Of a stretch of DNA of 64,000 nucleotides, positions 34,550-43,349 are shown in pieces. The notes beneath the pieces are model-generated. The model made no database searches, was not told where the DNA came from, and saw only the letters and a program-made list of their open reading frames with translations. Location: assembly GCA_013390945.1 (NCBI GenBank), contig JACAUC010000001.1, positions 1 through 64,000 on the forward strand, read 5' to 3'. A program made the translations under genes and the position numbers. This DNA comes from Candidatus Chloroheliaceae bacterium (GTDB lineage Bacteria; Chloroflexota; Chloroflexia; Chloroheliales; Chloroheliaceae). The stretch's first letter is position 1. Each line of letters begins with the position of its first letter.

Positions 34550-36343
34550 ATGAGTGAAAGTCTTTTAGCCAAAAATCAGAGTAACAATGGTTCGGCTCAG
34601 CAAAAGCAGCACCGCGCCCTAGAATTAAAGCGGTGGAAGGCTGAGATAGCTGCTGCTTCTGACCTAGAGAAATGCCGGGAAATCGAACTCAAGTTGGCTA
34701 CCGAACCAGAAAAACTCAAAGTTGAGCTTGGACGGCTACTGTCTAAAAAAATAGGGCAATTCCTAACCGATCAGCCCGATTTGAGTCAAGATGAGGTGAA
34801 GGAGCCACCAATAGTAATATCACCCTCACTGGAATGGGTGAGTGGCACATTAAGGCAAGTGCTAGGGGCAGTAGAGCGCGTGAAACAGGGAGAAGCAGGA
34901 ACTTGGGGAGTAATCCCGTTGGGCTGCCTGCGCGATGGTGGACGCAACCTTACCCAGCATCGGGTATTGATGAAAGATCGGCTCAAAGGCAACCGGGCCG
35001 CCATCTTCGCCCAATCGGGAATGGGTAAGACCAATCTGGTCAAGGTGGTACTCTTTTGGTTAATTTTCAATCCGACGTATGGCAAACTGATCTTGGATTA
35101 CAAAGGTGAGTATGTCCCTTGGACGCTTAACGAACGCGGTGAGGAAGTGCCCGGGCTGTGTGAGCATCCACTGGCTAAAGAACGGGTAGTTCTCTACACC
35201 ACCAAAGAACGCCATTTGAATAACGCCAACCTCAACGCCCAAGTCAGCGTCCGCCAACTCAAAGTCAATCTACAATCTATTTTGCCGCGAGATTTGGCCC
35301 TATTTTGGCCTAACCTGACCCCTGCCCAGCAGGAGTTTCTCTTCACCTATGATGAGGAAGCTTGGATCTATGATGTGGTTTTAGGGGAGGAGAAGGGCTG
35401 GTATAAGTTGGCAACATGGTTTGGGGAAGCTGCCGCCAAAGCGGTGGAGGAGGATGGCAAGGCTCTGGATGGGGTAGGCAAACGGGTAATCCGAAGCATC
35501 CGCAAGAAATTACAAGCTACTCAGAAGCGGGCTTATGTGGTATCCACTCCTGTTCAATTGGAAGAAGGGGCGAACCGTCGCTTAATACTATCCACCCCCT
35601 ACCACAAGGATTTTGTGGAGGCACTAAAAGAAACCATCCCAAGTGCTTATCGTCGTTGGGAGGATGAAACCGAGACTTGGAACATAGGTCAGGAATACCG
35701 AACCAGTTTGTTAAGGCTAATCCATCGCTATTTTGGTGCGGTGGGTGAAAGCGACAGCCTGAGTTTGATTGGGCAAGACCTAGCGGATGGTAATCTGGTG
35801 GTGTTAGACCTCTCCGGTATAGCGGGCGAGACCGACCGCGATTTAGTAGCCACGCTGATAACGCGGAGGCAGTTTGAGTATAACCTAGAGCGCAGCGACC
35901 TATCGGAAAGTAGCGAGAAGGGCGGGTTAGTGCCGTTTGTGGCCTTTTTTGAAGAAGCGCAAAATCTGTTAAGTACGGACAAGATGCAGGCTGGACGAGA
36001 CCCGACCTTCGTTCGTCTGTTCAAGGAGGGTCGAGGGCTATCCATAGGAACGACAAGCATCACCCAACAACCGGGAGCGTTAGCGCGTAGTTTAACGAGC
36101 CAAATAGCCTACTATGTGGTACAGCACTTGCGTTCGAGTGAAGACATTCAAAACCTGACAGAAATGGATGGTGCATTGGAGGGAACCGAACGGGACATAG
36201 CGCGTCGGATACCGGGAAATGCACTAATGGTGGATAACGAGCGTGGATTTGCATTACCCCTCAAGGTAGACCGCTTTGATCGGGAGTATGTGGAAGCGGT
36301 AAAGTTGGCCTACCAAGAGCTTGAGGCGGAGGAACAGAAGTAG
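34550..36343 (+). CDS. herA: HerA-like ATPase/translocase, C-terminus cut by an insertion sequence
   Basis: A 597-residue FtsK/HerA-class ATPase. Residues 20-75 are helical and charged. Walker A is QSGMGKT with Lys160, then LILDYKGEY. A Walker B region FVAFFEEAQNL and TSITQQPG with R-finger-like residues complete the HerA/VirB4 pattern. With the NurA-like protein it should form a DNA-end-processing or defence complex. The present stop TAG (36341-36343) is formed by the first three bases of an insertion sequence. Beyond the element the original frame continues at 37401 as PSTNIELPGY and then stops, so 10 residues were lost. The core is intact, so the protein may still work. Confidence 0.75.
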   Translation: MSESLLAKNQSNNGSAQQKQHRALELKRWKAEIAAASDLEKCREIELKLATEPEKLKVELGRLLSKKIGQFLTDQPDLSQDEVKEPPIVISPSLEWVSGTLRQVLGAVERVKQGEAGTWGVIPLGCLRDGGRNLTQHRVLMKDRLKGNRAAIFAQSGMGKTNLVKVVLFWLIFNPTYGKLILDYKGEYVPWTLNERGEEVPGLCEHPLAKERVVLYTTKERHLNNANLNAQVSVRQLKVNLQSILPRDLALFWPNLTPAQQEFLFTYDEEAWIYDVVLGEEKGWYKLATWFGEAAAKAVEEDGKALDGVGKRVIRSIRKKLQATQKRAYVVSTPVQLEEGANRRLILSTPYHKDFVEALKETIPSAYRRWEDETETWNIGQEYRTSLLRLIHRYFGAVGESDSLSLIGQDLADGNLVVLDLSGIAGETDRDLVATLITRRQFEYNLERSDLSESSEKGGLVPFVAFFEEAQNLLSTDKMQAGRDPTFVRLFKEGRGLSIGTTSITQQPGALARSLTSQIAYYVVQHLRSSEDIQNLTEMDGALEGTERDIARRIPGNALMVDNERGFALPLKVDRFDREYVEAVKLAYQELEAEEQK

Positions 36344-37395
36344 GACTTTCGCTTACGAGCCATTATAAGCAGGAATACGTGGCTGGCGTAATTCGGCCCA
36401 CAGATAATCACTCAATAAATCATGGACTACAGCATACATAGTTTTACCTAACGCTTTGGCTTTTACCTTGATCGAAAGCCAAGCCTGATAACAACAAGCA
36501 ATGTGATTTCGTTGCGAACGTGCCTTACGACACTGACATTGTTCTAGCCCAGTTAATTGCTTAAGTTCGCGGTGCATTTGCTCGATTTGCCAGCGCACAT
36601 CATTCTCGTCTTGAATGACCTGCTCCTCATCTTGCGTCAGGTCATTGGTTATGACCCATTCAATGTTGCCGTTCGTGGCAACTACCTTGAATAAACGCAC
36701 CTTGAACGGTACTTCTTTGAGCTTAACAATTTGTCCGTGATGCAATTGTTCGTCGCTCCAGCTTAATTGCTTCAGATGAACATAGCCCGTCTCAACACTA
36801 AGGCTCACTAGGCGATTTTCCTTAAGCCCAGTCACAAAGATTAACTTGAGACGCTCAATTAGCTTGAGATTGTCCGCCGCAGCATACCAACTGTCGAAGA
36901 GGATCTTTTTAGCCAAAATGCCTTTGTCGGCTAGAGCAGCTAAAAGCATCTCGCGGAAATGTTCATTTTTGGTTTTACCATCTACTTGTGGGGCATAAAT
37001 GCGGTAGTCAATCGGGTAGTAATCAGTCCCATCACTATGTACTAAATTTACTACCCCGATACCTCGCACTAGCCCGTGTTCGTTGCCACTATATTGAAGT
37101 TTAACCAGTTCTATTTTTTTTGAGAAGCGTTTATCTTGCACACTATCATCCACAATTAGATAGCCATCCTTATCACTATGGATTAAAGGCTGCACCAATT
37201 CCCACAGACCGTGTGCGGTCAGCTTCTCGCGTTGTAAAAAATCTGTAACCGCATCATGCTTGACCCCTTCGAGATGGTCTGCCAGATTGGTACAGGTGTA
37301 ATTTATCGGCGTGCTTATCAAATATTCAGTGTATTGTCGTTTAGTTACCATATCTATAGTTTAACACTGACCGCAAGCTCTAAGCGAAAGTCCTA
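36341..37395. mobile_element. Complete insertion sequence, 1055 bp
   Basis: The ends are perfect 15-bp inverted repeats, TAGGACTTTCGCTTA at 36341-36355 and its complement at 37381-37395. They are flanked by a 5-bp target duplication AGAAG at 36336-36340 and 37396-37400. One transposase gene fills the interior. The intact ends and perfect duplication suggest a recent insertion. Family is IS4/IS701-like by transposase appearance, but I cannot be sure of the group. Confidence 0.9.
36353..37351 (-). CDS. DDE transposase of the insertion sequence
   Basis: A 332-residue DDE transposase with IVDDSVQDKRFSKKIE near residue 65-80, IVDD giving the first Asp. A second Asp is in ILFDSWYAA near residue 156, and a late Glu is in QIEQMHRELKQLTGLEQ near 260. 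The sequence style resembles cyanobacterial and Chloroflexota IS4/IS701-type elements. The frame is unbroken, so the element may be active. It is read opposite to herA. Confidence 0.88.
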   Translation of the reverse strand: MVTKRQYTEYLISTPINYTCTNLADHLEGVKHDAVTDFLQREKLTAHGLWELVQPLIHSDKDGYLIVDDSVQDKRFSKKIELVKLQYSGNEHGLVRGIGVVNLVHSDGTDYYPIDYRIYAPQVDGKTKNEHFREMLLAALADKGILAKKILFDSWYAAADNLKLIERLKLIFVTGLKENRLVSLSVETGYVHLKQLSWSDEQLHHGQIVKLKEVPFKVRLFKVVATNGNIEWVITNDLTQDEEQVIQDENDVRWQIEQMHRELKQLTGLEQCQCRKARSQRNHIACCYQAWLSIKVKAKALGKTMYAVVHDLLSDYLWAELRQPRIPAYNGS

Positions 37396-37433
37396 AGAAG
37401 CCATCCACAAATATAGAGCTACCTGGATATTGA
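37396..37433 (+). pseudogene. Severed 3' end of herA
   Basis: The first five bases are the duplicated AGAAG. The following 37401-37433 reads CCA TCC ACA AAT ATA and onward to give PSTNIELPGY and TGA. The herA scrap at 44206-44428 has the uninterrupted version, QKPYTNIELPAQPN, confirming that this is the original end of the gene. Confidence 0.85.
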
Positions 37434-37504
37434 GTGTCGGTCAATACACCAGCATCCACATTCAGAGCCGCAGGATTGCCTAGCAGCAACAAAAGCGTAA
37501 AAAT

Positions 37505-37534
37505 ACGGCATTAGTCAGTTCTGACTAATGCCGT
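37505..37534. repeat. Perfect 14-bp-arm inverted repeat
   Basis: ACGGCATTAGTCAG at 37505-37518 and its exact complement at 37521-37534 surround TT. There is no T-run on either side, so it is not a standard terminator. It lies 30 bp from a second, longer inverted repeat. Confidence 0.7.
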
Positions 37535-37563
37535 GAGTGCCTACTGCAATTCGACACCACAAA

Positions 37564-37618
37564 CCACTGCACTGCGAAATTACAAGTTACAGTAACTTGT
37601 AATTTCGCAGTGCAGTGG
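37564..37618. repeat. Perfect 27-bp-arm inverted repeat
   Basis: Arms 37564-37590 and 37592-37618 are exact complements around a single A (ends CCACTGCACTGCG...CGCAGTGCAGTGG). The plus side is followed by CTCTTTTT, so it could act as a very strong terminator, or be a small palindromic element that invaded the methylase remnant. The outer CCACTGCA is echoed once more at about 37641-37648. Confidence 0.75.
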
Positions 37619-37639
37619 CTCTTTTTAAGTGGTTTTAAG

Positions 37640-37833
37640 GACCACTGCAGAAAATCACCACAAAGAACGGTTTCCAGATCGAGTAACTCAAAAGTCTGGA
37701 AATCGGAAAGTAAAATGTAACGCGGTTTTTCCTGCTCTTTGAGGCTCAAAAAATAGTCGGTAGCCTGCTCACGAGCATTTTCTAGGTTGCGGCCTGCGGA
37801 TTTCTGCTCTCTTGTAATTGGTTCTAATCTCTG
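37640..37833 (-). pseudogene. Remnant of a type IIG/MmeI-like DNA methylase
   Basis: The minus-strand frame reads QRLEPITREQKSAGRNLENA, then REQATDYFLSLKEQ and PRYILLSDFQTFELLDLE. The block PR-x-IL-x-SDF-x-x-F-x-L-x-DL is typical of the N-terminal part of single-chain type II/IIL restriction-modification methylases. It is closed upstream by TAA and runs into the long inverted repeat downstream, so only about 60 codons of a roughly 900-codon gene survive. No methylase core is present. It marks a decayed defence gene. Confidence 0.6.
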
Positions 37834-37883
37834 TTAATTTTGTTCGCTATCGAAAGCTGATTTATATCATATCATAAGGTTGC

Positions 37884-39089
37884 TTATTCAGCCGAATAAA
37901 GCGGTAGAGTAAAGCTGAAAGTGGAGCCTTGTCCTAAGCCAGCGGAGGTGGCCCGGATTGTACCGCCCATACTTTCTACTAAAGCTTGGGCAATAGTTAG
38001 GCCGATACCTGATCCTCCTAGCGTCCGGCTCCGCGATTTGTCCACCCGGTAAAAGCGCTCGAACAGGTGCGGCAAGTTTTCAGGAGCGATGCCCATACCA
38101 CTATCGGTAACGCTATATTCAACTGCCCCTTCGGTTAAACCAACTGTAAGCTGTACTTTACCAGGAGCCGGGGTGTAGCGCAACGCATTAGTTAACAGGT
38201 TGGTCAAGACCTGTACCGCCCGGTCTGGGTCGGCCCGAACAGGAGGTAAACTATCAGGCAAGTTGGTTTGTAATTCCAATTCCCTTCGTAGACTGGTCTC
38301 AGCGAATTGGAGGGCTAGGCGGTCTATCGCGGTATGAGCCACTTCCAATGGGTTAATCCGGGCTAAATGGAGCGGGATTTGGTGGGCCTCCGCTCGCGAC
38401 AATTCTTGCAAATCATCTACTAAGTGCCTTAAACGTCCCGCCTCACCGTGAAGTTTGGCCCAAGTACGTTCGCTCGGTTCAATCACCCCATCCAGCAGCC
38501 CTTCTAAATAGCCTTCCAGAGTAGCAATTGGGGTTCTCAATTCGTGGGCTACATCGCCCAGTAGATCTAGACGGCGTTGCTCGGTTGCCTGCAATGCCCC
38601 GGCCATAAGGTTAAAGCTCTTAGCCAGTTCACCTAGTTCATCCTGACTGTGCGTGGCAACACGTTCGGAATAGTGACCGGAGGCAATACGGTGGCTGGCT
38701 GCCGACATCCGACGCACCAACCGTACCAACTGGCGGGTAATCAGGAGGCTCATCGCAATAGCCGCAATCAAGGCCACTGCTCCAGCCAACCACAACGCAT
38801 CAGAAAGGGCAGCCCGGAAAGCCTGCTCCACGTTAGGGTCAAGCAAGCCTTGTCCACCTCCAGCACCCGGCCCTCTCCCGAACCCGCTACCCGCTCCTGC
38901 ATTTGGTCCCCGCATCTGGCGCATTCGGGAGGTAAAAGAGTCGGTTGCTACCAGATCTACGGCCCACAGTAAGATCAAAGTGCCTACCGCAATAACCGCT
39001 AGGTAGGAGAGAAAGAGCTTGAGACCAATAGAATTTAATCTCAACCGTAACCGTTTGGGCAACTTTTTGACACCGGACTTATTTTTCAT
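37884..39089 (-). CDS. Sensor histidine kinase
   Basis: A 401-residue membrane histidine kinase. TM1 is residues 25-47, a short Gly/Arg/Pro-rich external part follows, TM2 is 98-120, then HAMP (120-172), HisKA with His182 in DVAHELRTP, and HATPase with NLLTNALRYTP, DSGMGIAP, FERFYR and GGSGIGL. All kinase boxes are intact. The gene follows its response regulator with a 4-bp overlap. The unusual extracellular stretch (about residues 58-83, GPNAGAGSGFGRGPG) gives no clue to the signal. It is like BaeS/CreC-type kinases. Confidence 0.92.
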   Translation of the reverse strand: MKNKSGVKKLPKRLRLRLNSIGLKLFLSYLAVIAVGTLILLWAVDLVATDSFTSRMRQMRGPNAGAGSGFGRGPGAGGGQGLLDPNVEQAFRAALSDALWLAGAVALIAAIAMSLLITRQLVRLVRRMSAASHRIASGHYSERVATHSQDELGELAKSFNLMAGALQATEQRRLDLLGDVAHELRTPIATLEGYLEGLLDGVIEPSERTWAKLHGEAGRLRHLVDDLQELSRAEAHQIPLHLARINPLEVAHTAIDRLALQFAETSLRRELELQTNLPDSLPPVRADPDRAVQVLTNLLTNALRYTPAPGKVQLTVGLTEGAVEYSVTDSGMGIAPENLPHLFERFYRVDKSRSRTLGGSGIGLTIAQALVESMGGTIRATSAGLGQGSTFSFTLPLYSAE

Positions 39090-39787
39090 ATTGGTTTAGC
39101 CTCAAAGCGGTAGCCTACTCCGCGCACCGTCTCAATAAAGCGAGTGGTCTGGGAGTTGGCTTCCAATTTCTTACGCAAATTGGCAATATGGACATCCACC
39201 ACATGGTCGTCGTAATAGTCTTGACCCCAAACCCGCTCCAAGAGTTGCGCCCTTGTGAAAACGCGCCCCGGATGGCTGGCAAGAGTAGAGAGTAAGGCAA
39301 ACTCTCGCGCGGTGAGCGACAGCACTTCACCTTTCAAACTAACTTCGTGCCGAGCTTCATCAATGACCAGTTCTCCAAAGCACAGGGGTGGAGGTATATC
39401 CGGCTCTTGGTTAGCCGCTAAACCAGAACGAGGACGACGTAACATCGCTTTGACCCTTGCCACCAGTTCACGCGGACTGAAGGGTTTAGTCAGATAATCA
39501 TCGGCTCCCACCGAAAGCCCCACGATTTTGTCTACTTCTTCCGTTTTGGCGGTTAGCATTATCACATAGGCATCCGAAAACTGGCGAAGCTGGCGGCAGA
39601 CCTCAATCCCGTCTAAACCGGGCAACATCAAATCCAATACCACTAAATCGGGCTTATTCGCACGGGCTAATTCCAAAGCGGTCAGACCATTTGAGGCGGT
39701 GAATACCTCAAAACCCTCTCGCTGTAAATAGCTCTCTACCAACTCTACCAGATTATTCTCGTCATCCACCACTAATATTTTAGTCAC
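39086..39787 (-). CDS. OmpR/PhoB-type response regulator
   Basis: A 233-residue regulator. The receiver domain has D8/D9 in VVDDE, phosphoacceptor D52 in VVLDLMLPGLDG and a conserved Lys in MLTAKTEEV. The C-terminal winged helix ends with VRGVGYRFE, the standard OmpR signature. It is first in the operon and overlaps the kinase by 4 bp. No target can be named from the sequence. Confidence 0.93.
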   Translation of the reverse strand: MTKILVVDDENNLVELVESYLQREGFEVFTASNGLTALELARANKPDLVVLDLMLPGLDGIEVCRQLRQFSDAYVIMLTAKTEEVDKIVGLSVGADDYLTKPFSPRELVARVKAMLRRPRSGLAANQEPDIPPPLCFGELVIDEARHEVSLKGEVLSLTAREFALLSTLASHPGRVFTRAQLLERVWGQDYYDDHVVDVHIANLRKKLEANSQTTRFIETVRGVGYRFEAKPI

Positions 39788-39829
39788 GATTACTCTTCTC
39801 TGTCTCCATATGTGTTACTCTCCTAATTC

Positions 39830-39870
39830 TAAAAGAAAGAGGCCACACCCCGATAGGATGTGACCTCTTT
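39830..39870 (-). terminator. Rho-independent terminator of groES-groEL
   Basis: On the minus strand a 12-bp stem (39870-39859 with 39847-39836, one G-U pair) is followed by CTTTTAG. It lies 22 bp past the groEL stop and stops read-through toward the two-component genes. Confidence 0.65.
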
Positions 39871-39892
39871 AGTTCTAAAATTTTGGGCAGAA

Positions 39893-41527
39893 CTAGTAGT
39901 CCATGCCGCCGCCGGGCATACCACCACCGGAACCTGAAGATTTCTCTTCTGGCAAATCGGTGACGAGTGCCTCGGTGGTAAGGATCATACCAGCAACCGA
40001 ACCAGCATTTTCTACTGCGCTGCGGGTTACTTTGACGGCTTCGATGATACCGGCCTCGACCATGTCCACATAGTCACCTTTGATTACATCGTAGCCCACG
40101 TTGGTCTTGCCTTCGCTCTCGTAGCGTAACACGTTTTGGTAAACTACGCTACCATCTTGTCCCGCGTTGGCCGCAATTTGGCGAATCGGCTCTTGTAAGG
40201 CGCGGCGCAGGATGTTCACGCCAGTGGCGATGTCGCCTTCGGACTTTACTGAATCCAGAGCCGAAATCGCGTTCAAAAGGGCGATACCACCACCAGGTAC
40301 GAAACCTTCTTCAACGGCGGCACGGGTGGCACTTAGCGCATCTTCCACACGGTGCTTCTTCTCTTTTAGTTCGGTCTCAGTCGCAGCACCTACCCGGATA
40401 ACCGCTACACCACCGGCCAATTTCGCCAACCGCTCTTGAAGCTTCTCGCGGTCAAAATCGCTAGTAGTAGTCTCAATCTGAAGACGGATTTGATCTACAC
40501 GAGATTTAATCGCCTTCTCGTCGCCTCGGCCTTCGATAATGGTGGTGTTGTCTTTGTCACTCACCACACGGCGGGCGCGGCCCAAATCTTGTACCGTACC
40601 ACTATCGAGCTTGCGACCAATTTCTTCACTGATGACCTGACCACCAGTTAGGATAGCGATGTCGCGCAACATCTCCTTGCGGCGATCTCCAAAGCCGGGA
40701 GCTTTTACTGCCAAGACATTGAGCGTACCACGTAGCTTGTTAACCACTAAGGTAGCCAGTGCCTCACCATCTACATCCTCGGCGATAATGACAAAATTCT
40801 TGGTTACGGCTAGAGCCTTCTCCAATACGGGCAAAATATCGCTAATAGCCGAAATCTTCTTGTCGGTAATCAGGATCAGCGGGTCTTCTAGGACGGCTTC
40901 CATACGCTCGGTGTTGGTGACAAAGTAGGAGCTAATGTAACCACGATCAATCTGCATACCCTCGGTATACTCTTTTTCGTACTCACGGCCCCGGCCTTCT
41001 TCTACGGTGATGACACCGTCTTTGCCGACCTTTTCCATCACCTCGGCAATCAAATCGCCGATTTCCTGATCTGCTGCCGAAATGCTGGCAACTTGGGCAA
41101 TTTGGTCTTTGGTGCTAACTTCGGTGGACTGAGCCTTTAGTGCTTCGACTACTGCGGCTACGCCCAGATCAATTCCCCGCTTTAGCAGCATAGGGTTGGC
41201 TCCGGCGGCGACGTTGCGAAGGCCTTCGTGTACGATAGCTTGCGCTAGTACGGTGGCGGTAGTAGTACCATCACCAGCGATGTCGTTGGTCTTGGTAGCG
41301 GCTTCTTTCAAAAGCTGTGCGCCCATATTCTCAAAGGGGTCTTTGAGTTCGATCTCTTTGGCAACGGTTACACCATCATGGGTAACAGTCGGTGCGCCGA
41401 ATTTCTTATCGAGGGCCACGTTGCGACCTTTAGGGCCGAGGGTGGTCTTTACCGCATTTGCCAAAATATCTACGCCACGCTTCAGCGATTGACGTGCCTC
41501 ATCAGCGGTTTGAAGCTGTTTAGCCAT
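39893..41527 (-). CDS. groEL: Chaperonin GroEL
   Basis: A 544-residue 60-kDa chaperonin of the usual length, with [11 protein letters not shown], the ATP-site GPKGRNV, and the flexible [10 protein letters not shown] tail. It forms the 14-mer folding chamber with GroES. It is 86 bp downstream of groES and shares its CIRCE-controlled promoter. No lesions are seen. High similarity across all bacteria means the gene does not help much with phylum. Confidence 0.98.
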   Translation of the reverse strand: MAKQLQTADEARQSLKRGVDILANAVKTTLGPKGRNVALDKKFGAPTVTHDGVTVAKEIELKDPFENMGAQLLKEAATKTNDIAGDGTTTATVLAQAIVHEGLRNVAAGANPMLLKRGIDLGVAAVVEALKAQSTEVSTKDQIAQVASISAADQEIGDLIAEVMEKVGKDGVITVEEGRGREYEKEYTEGMQIDRGYISSYFVTNTERMEAVLEDPLILITDKKISAISDILPVLEKALAVTKNFVIIAEDVDGEALATLVVNKLRGTLNVLAVKAPGFGDRRKEMLRDIAILTGGQVISEEIGRKLDSGTVQDLGRARRVVSDKDNTTIIEGRGDEKAIKSRVDQIRLQIETTTSDFDREKLQERLAKLAGGVAVIRVGAATETELKEKKHRVEDALSATRAAVEEGFVPGGGIALLNAISALDSVKSEGDIATGVNILRRALQEPIRQIAANAGQDGSVVYQNVLRYESEGKTNVGYDVIKGDYVDMVEAGIIEAVKVTRSAVENAGSVAGMILTTEALVTDLPEEKSSGSGGGMPGGGMDY

Positions 41528-41613
41528 TTTTTCTTATATCTCCTCTTAGATAATTAATTACTTCTGTTTCTCTGGATTCTGATCGAACAGTCACTCTCAA
41601 AGGTAAGAAAGGA

Positions 41614-41907
41614 CTAACCTTCAACAATCGCTAAGACATCTTTCTCGCTTAGGATTAAGAGTTCTTCGCCGTCTACTTTAAACTCGGTACCGGCATACTT
41701 GGCATACAGCACTTTAAGCCCTTCTTTAAGCTCTAGTGGGATGCGCTCGCCCTTTTCGGTCAGTCTACCACTACCAACGGCGAGAATGGTGCCTTCCTGC
41801 GGCTTCTCTTTGGCTGTATCCGGTAACACGATACCACTCTTGGTCACTTCTTCTTTCGGGGTTGGTTTAATTACGACCCGATCACCCAACGGTTTGAGAC
41901 TTGCCAT
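41614..41907 (-). CDS. groES: Co-chaperonin GroES
   Basis: A 97-residue protein when started at ATG 41907, giving [17 protein letters not shown]. The frame extends to 41940 but those 11 residues ([11 protein letters not shown]) are not GroES-like, and AAGGA lies 5 bases before 41907. The mobile loop [15 protein letters not shown] is present. GroES caps GroEL. The operon carries a consensus CIRCE operator and promoter upstream. Confidence 0.97.
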   Translation of the reverse strand: MASLKPLGDRVVIKPTPKEEVTKSGIVLPDTAKEKPQEGTILAVGSGRLTEKGERIPLELKEGLKVLYAKYAGTEFKVDGEELLILSEKDVLAIVEG

Positions 41908-42041
41908 TTGCGTCCTTAACCTCCTAAAATACATTTTCAATATTAATTGTTAGATCGCTGGCTTAGCACTAAAATCTGTTTAGTCCACCAAACGTCTAAA
42001 CCTTACAGCACAAGAATTTTAACACTGGAGTTTCTTTGCTT

Positions 42042-42068
42042 TTAGCACTCGCTTAGGTTGAGTGCTAA
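42042..42068. promoter_or_regulatory. CIRCE operator (HrcA-binding)
   Basis: TTAGCACTC-N9-GAGTGCTAA, a perfect consensus CIRCE. HrcA bound here represses groES-groEL until heat or misfolding titrates it. It lies just downstream of the predicted groES start site, the common arrangement. No hrcA gene is in the window. Confidence 0.97.
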
Positions 42069-42083
42069 CCTCTAACATTTTGA

Positions 42084-42112
42084 AGTTTAGCGCAAAACCC
42101 CAGTAATAGCAA
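42084..42112 (-). promoter_or_regulatory. Predicted groES-groEL promoter
   Basis: On the minus strand, TTGCTA (42112-42107), 17 bases, TAAACT (42089-42084). Transcription would begin near 42077, just before the CIRCE, leaving a leader of about 170 bases. Confidence 0.5.
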
Positions 42113-42202
42113 GATCATTCAGAGCGATTTAAAGCGATTTAACTCACGTAAGCTACCTCAAATTACCTTCAAAGCTCTTGTTTTCTCTCTTTTCCAACGA
42201 TT

Positions 42203-42229
42203 TTAGCAATTGATAGAGGTGAGTGCTAA
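42203..42229. promoter_or_regulatory. Degenerate second CIRCE
   Basis: TTAGCAATT-N9-GAGTGCTAA: one arm perfect, the other 7 of 9, with the exact 9-base spacing of CIRCE. It sits 135 bp from the first CIRCE and 40 bp upstream of the extended -10 of the ABC exporter operon. It may give HrcA a second site for groESL or bring the exporter under heat-shock control. Confidence 0.65.
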
Positions 42230-42269
42230 TGGTCTCTATCTTAATTGATTAGCTATTTGTAGTATACTG

Positions 42270-42278
42270 TGCTATACT
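42270..42278 (+). promoter_or_regulatory. Extended -10 element for ABC exporter
   Basis: TGC-TATACT is an extended -10; no good -35 is seen 17 bases upstream. It gives a leader of about 80 bases before ATG 42363. A second TATACT at 42263 is an alternative. Confidence 0.4.
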
Positions 42279-42362
42279 AAATTGCCCGGCGGAGAACTTT
42301 CAAGGGAAGCAGATTCGGAAAGCCGCAAGGGGTTTTTAGGTACAAGAATAAAGAGGGAGTTT

Positions 42363-43340
42363 ATGTTACAAAGGGATGAACGGGTAGACATTCAAACTTC
42401 GGTTAAGGTTGAACAGGACGAGATAATTGTAGCGCGTGGTCTACGTAAGAGCTATAAAGATTTTGAGGCGGTCAAGGGCATTGATTTTACCGTACACCGA
42501 CAGGAGTGTTTTGGGATTCTTGGGCCGAACGGGGCTGGAAAGAGTACCACAATCAAGATGTTACACTGCTTCTCACCGCTTACGGCAGGTCGCCTCGTAG
42601 TATTGGGACATTCGGTAACGGGCGACATTCGGCGGATTAAGGCTCAATTGGGGGTAGTTTCGCAGGATGATAACCTTGATTCCGACTTGAATGTTATTCA
42701 AAACTTGTTGGTTTATGCCCGTTATTTTGGGATAAACCGGGCTGAAGCGCACCGACGGGCCGAGGAAGCCCTCGAACTCTTTCACCTAACCGAAAAGCGT
42801 CACCATCAGATTGAGGAGCTATCGGGCGGGATGAAACGGCGCTTGGTGATTGCGCGGGCCTTAATCAACAAGCCCCGCTTGATTATCTTGGATGAGCCAA
42901 CTACCGGGCTTGATCCGGCGGCGAGGCAATTAGTTTGGCAGAAGTTACGCTACCTCCGCGATAGTGGCGTAACGTTGGTACTAACCACGCACTACATGGA
43001 GGAAGCGGCCCAACTGTGTGACCGACTGGTAATTATGAACGAGGGACGGATTTTGGCTGAAGGCATACCGACGGAATTGGTACGACAACTGGTGGGCTAC
43101 GAAGTGATTGAGCTACGGATAAAGCCAGAGGAGAGCCAAATGACGCTAAAGTTGATCGAAGGCAGGCCGATTTCCCATGAAATAGCGGGAGATACGCTCT
43201 ATCTCTTTGGTCAAGAACCATCCGCTTTTCATACGCTTCAATTGCCAGAGGTCAATTATCGGCTCCAACGCCGAGCCAGCTTGGAAGATCTCTTTATCAA
43301 ATTAACCGGGCGTGGTCTTAATGAGAGTCAGAACGAGTAG
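42363..43340 (+). CDS. ABC transporter ATP-binding protein, NodI/DrrA type
   Basis: A 325-residue ABC ATPase from ATG 42363, which follows GAGGGAG; the TTG at 42282 would add 27 residues without any domain. It has Walker A GPNGAGKST, Q-loop VSQDDNLD, signature LSGGMKRRL, Walker B LIILDEPTTGLD and the H-loop in LTTHYMEEA. The C-terminal 100 residues are the NodI/DrrA tail (LEDLFIKLTGR). With the next gene it forms a two-component ABC-2 exporter, for drugs, lipids or glycans. The substrate is unknown. The next gene begins 9 bp after this stop. Confidence 0.93.
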   Translation: MLQRDERVDIQTSVKVEQDEIIVARGLRKSYKDFEAVKGIDFTVHRQECFGILGPNGAGKSTTIKMLHCFSPLTAGRLVVLGHSVTGDIRRIKAQLGVVSQDDNLDSDLNVIQNLLVYARYFGINRAEAHRRAEEALELFHLTEKRHHQIEELSGGMKRRLVIARALINKPRLIILDEPTTGLDPAARQLVWQKLRYLRDSGVTLVLTTHYMEEAAQLCDRLVIMNEGRILAEGIPTELVRQLVGYEVIELRIKPEESQMTLKLIEGRPISHEIAGDTLYLFGQEPSAFHTLQLPEVNYRLQRRASLEDLFIKLTGRGLNESQNE

Positions 43341-43349
43341 GAAGAATTT

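Noticed and set aside
41908-41940. Upstream extension of GroES
   Set aside because: The residues before [11 protein letters not shown] are not GroES-like and the ribosome site fits ATG 41907.
42282-42362. N-terminal extension of the ABC ATPase from TTG 42282
   Set aside because: The added 27 residues do not resemble the family, and ATG 42363 has a GAGGGAG ribosome site.
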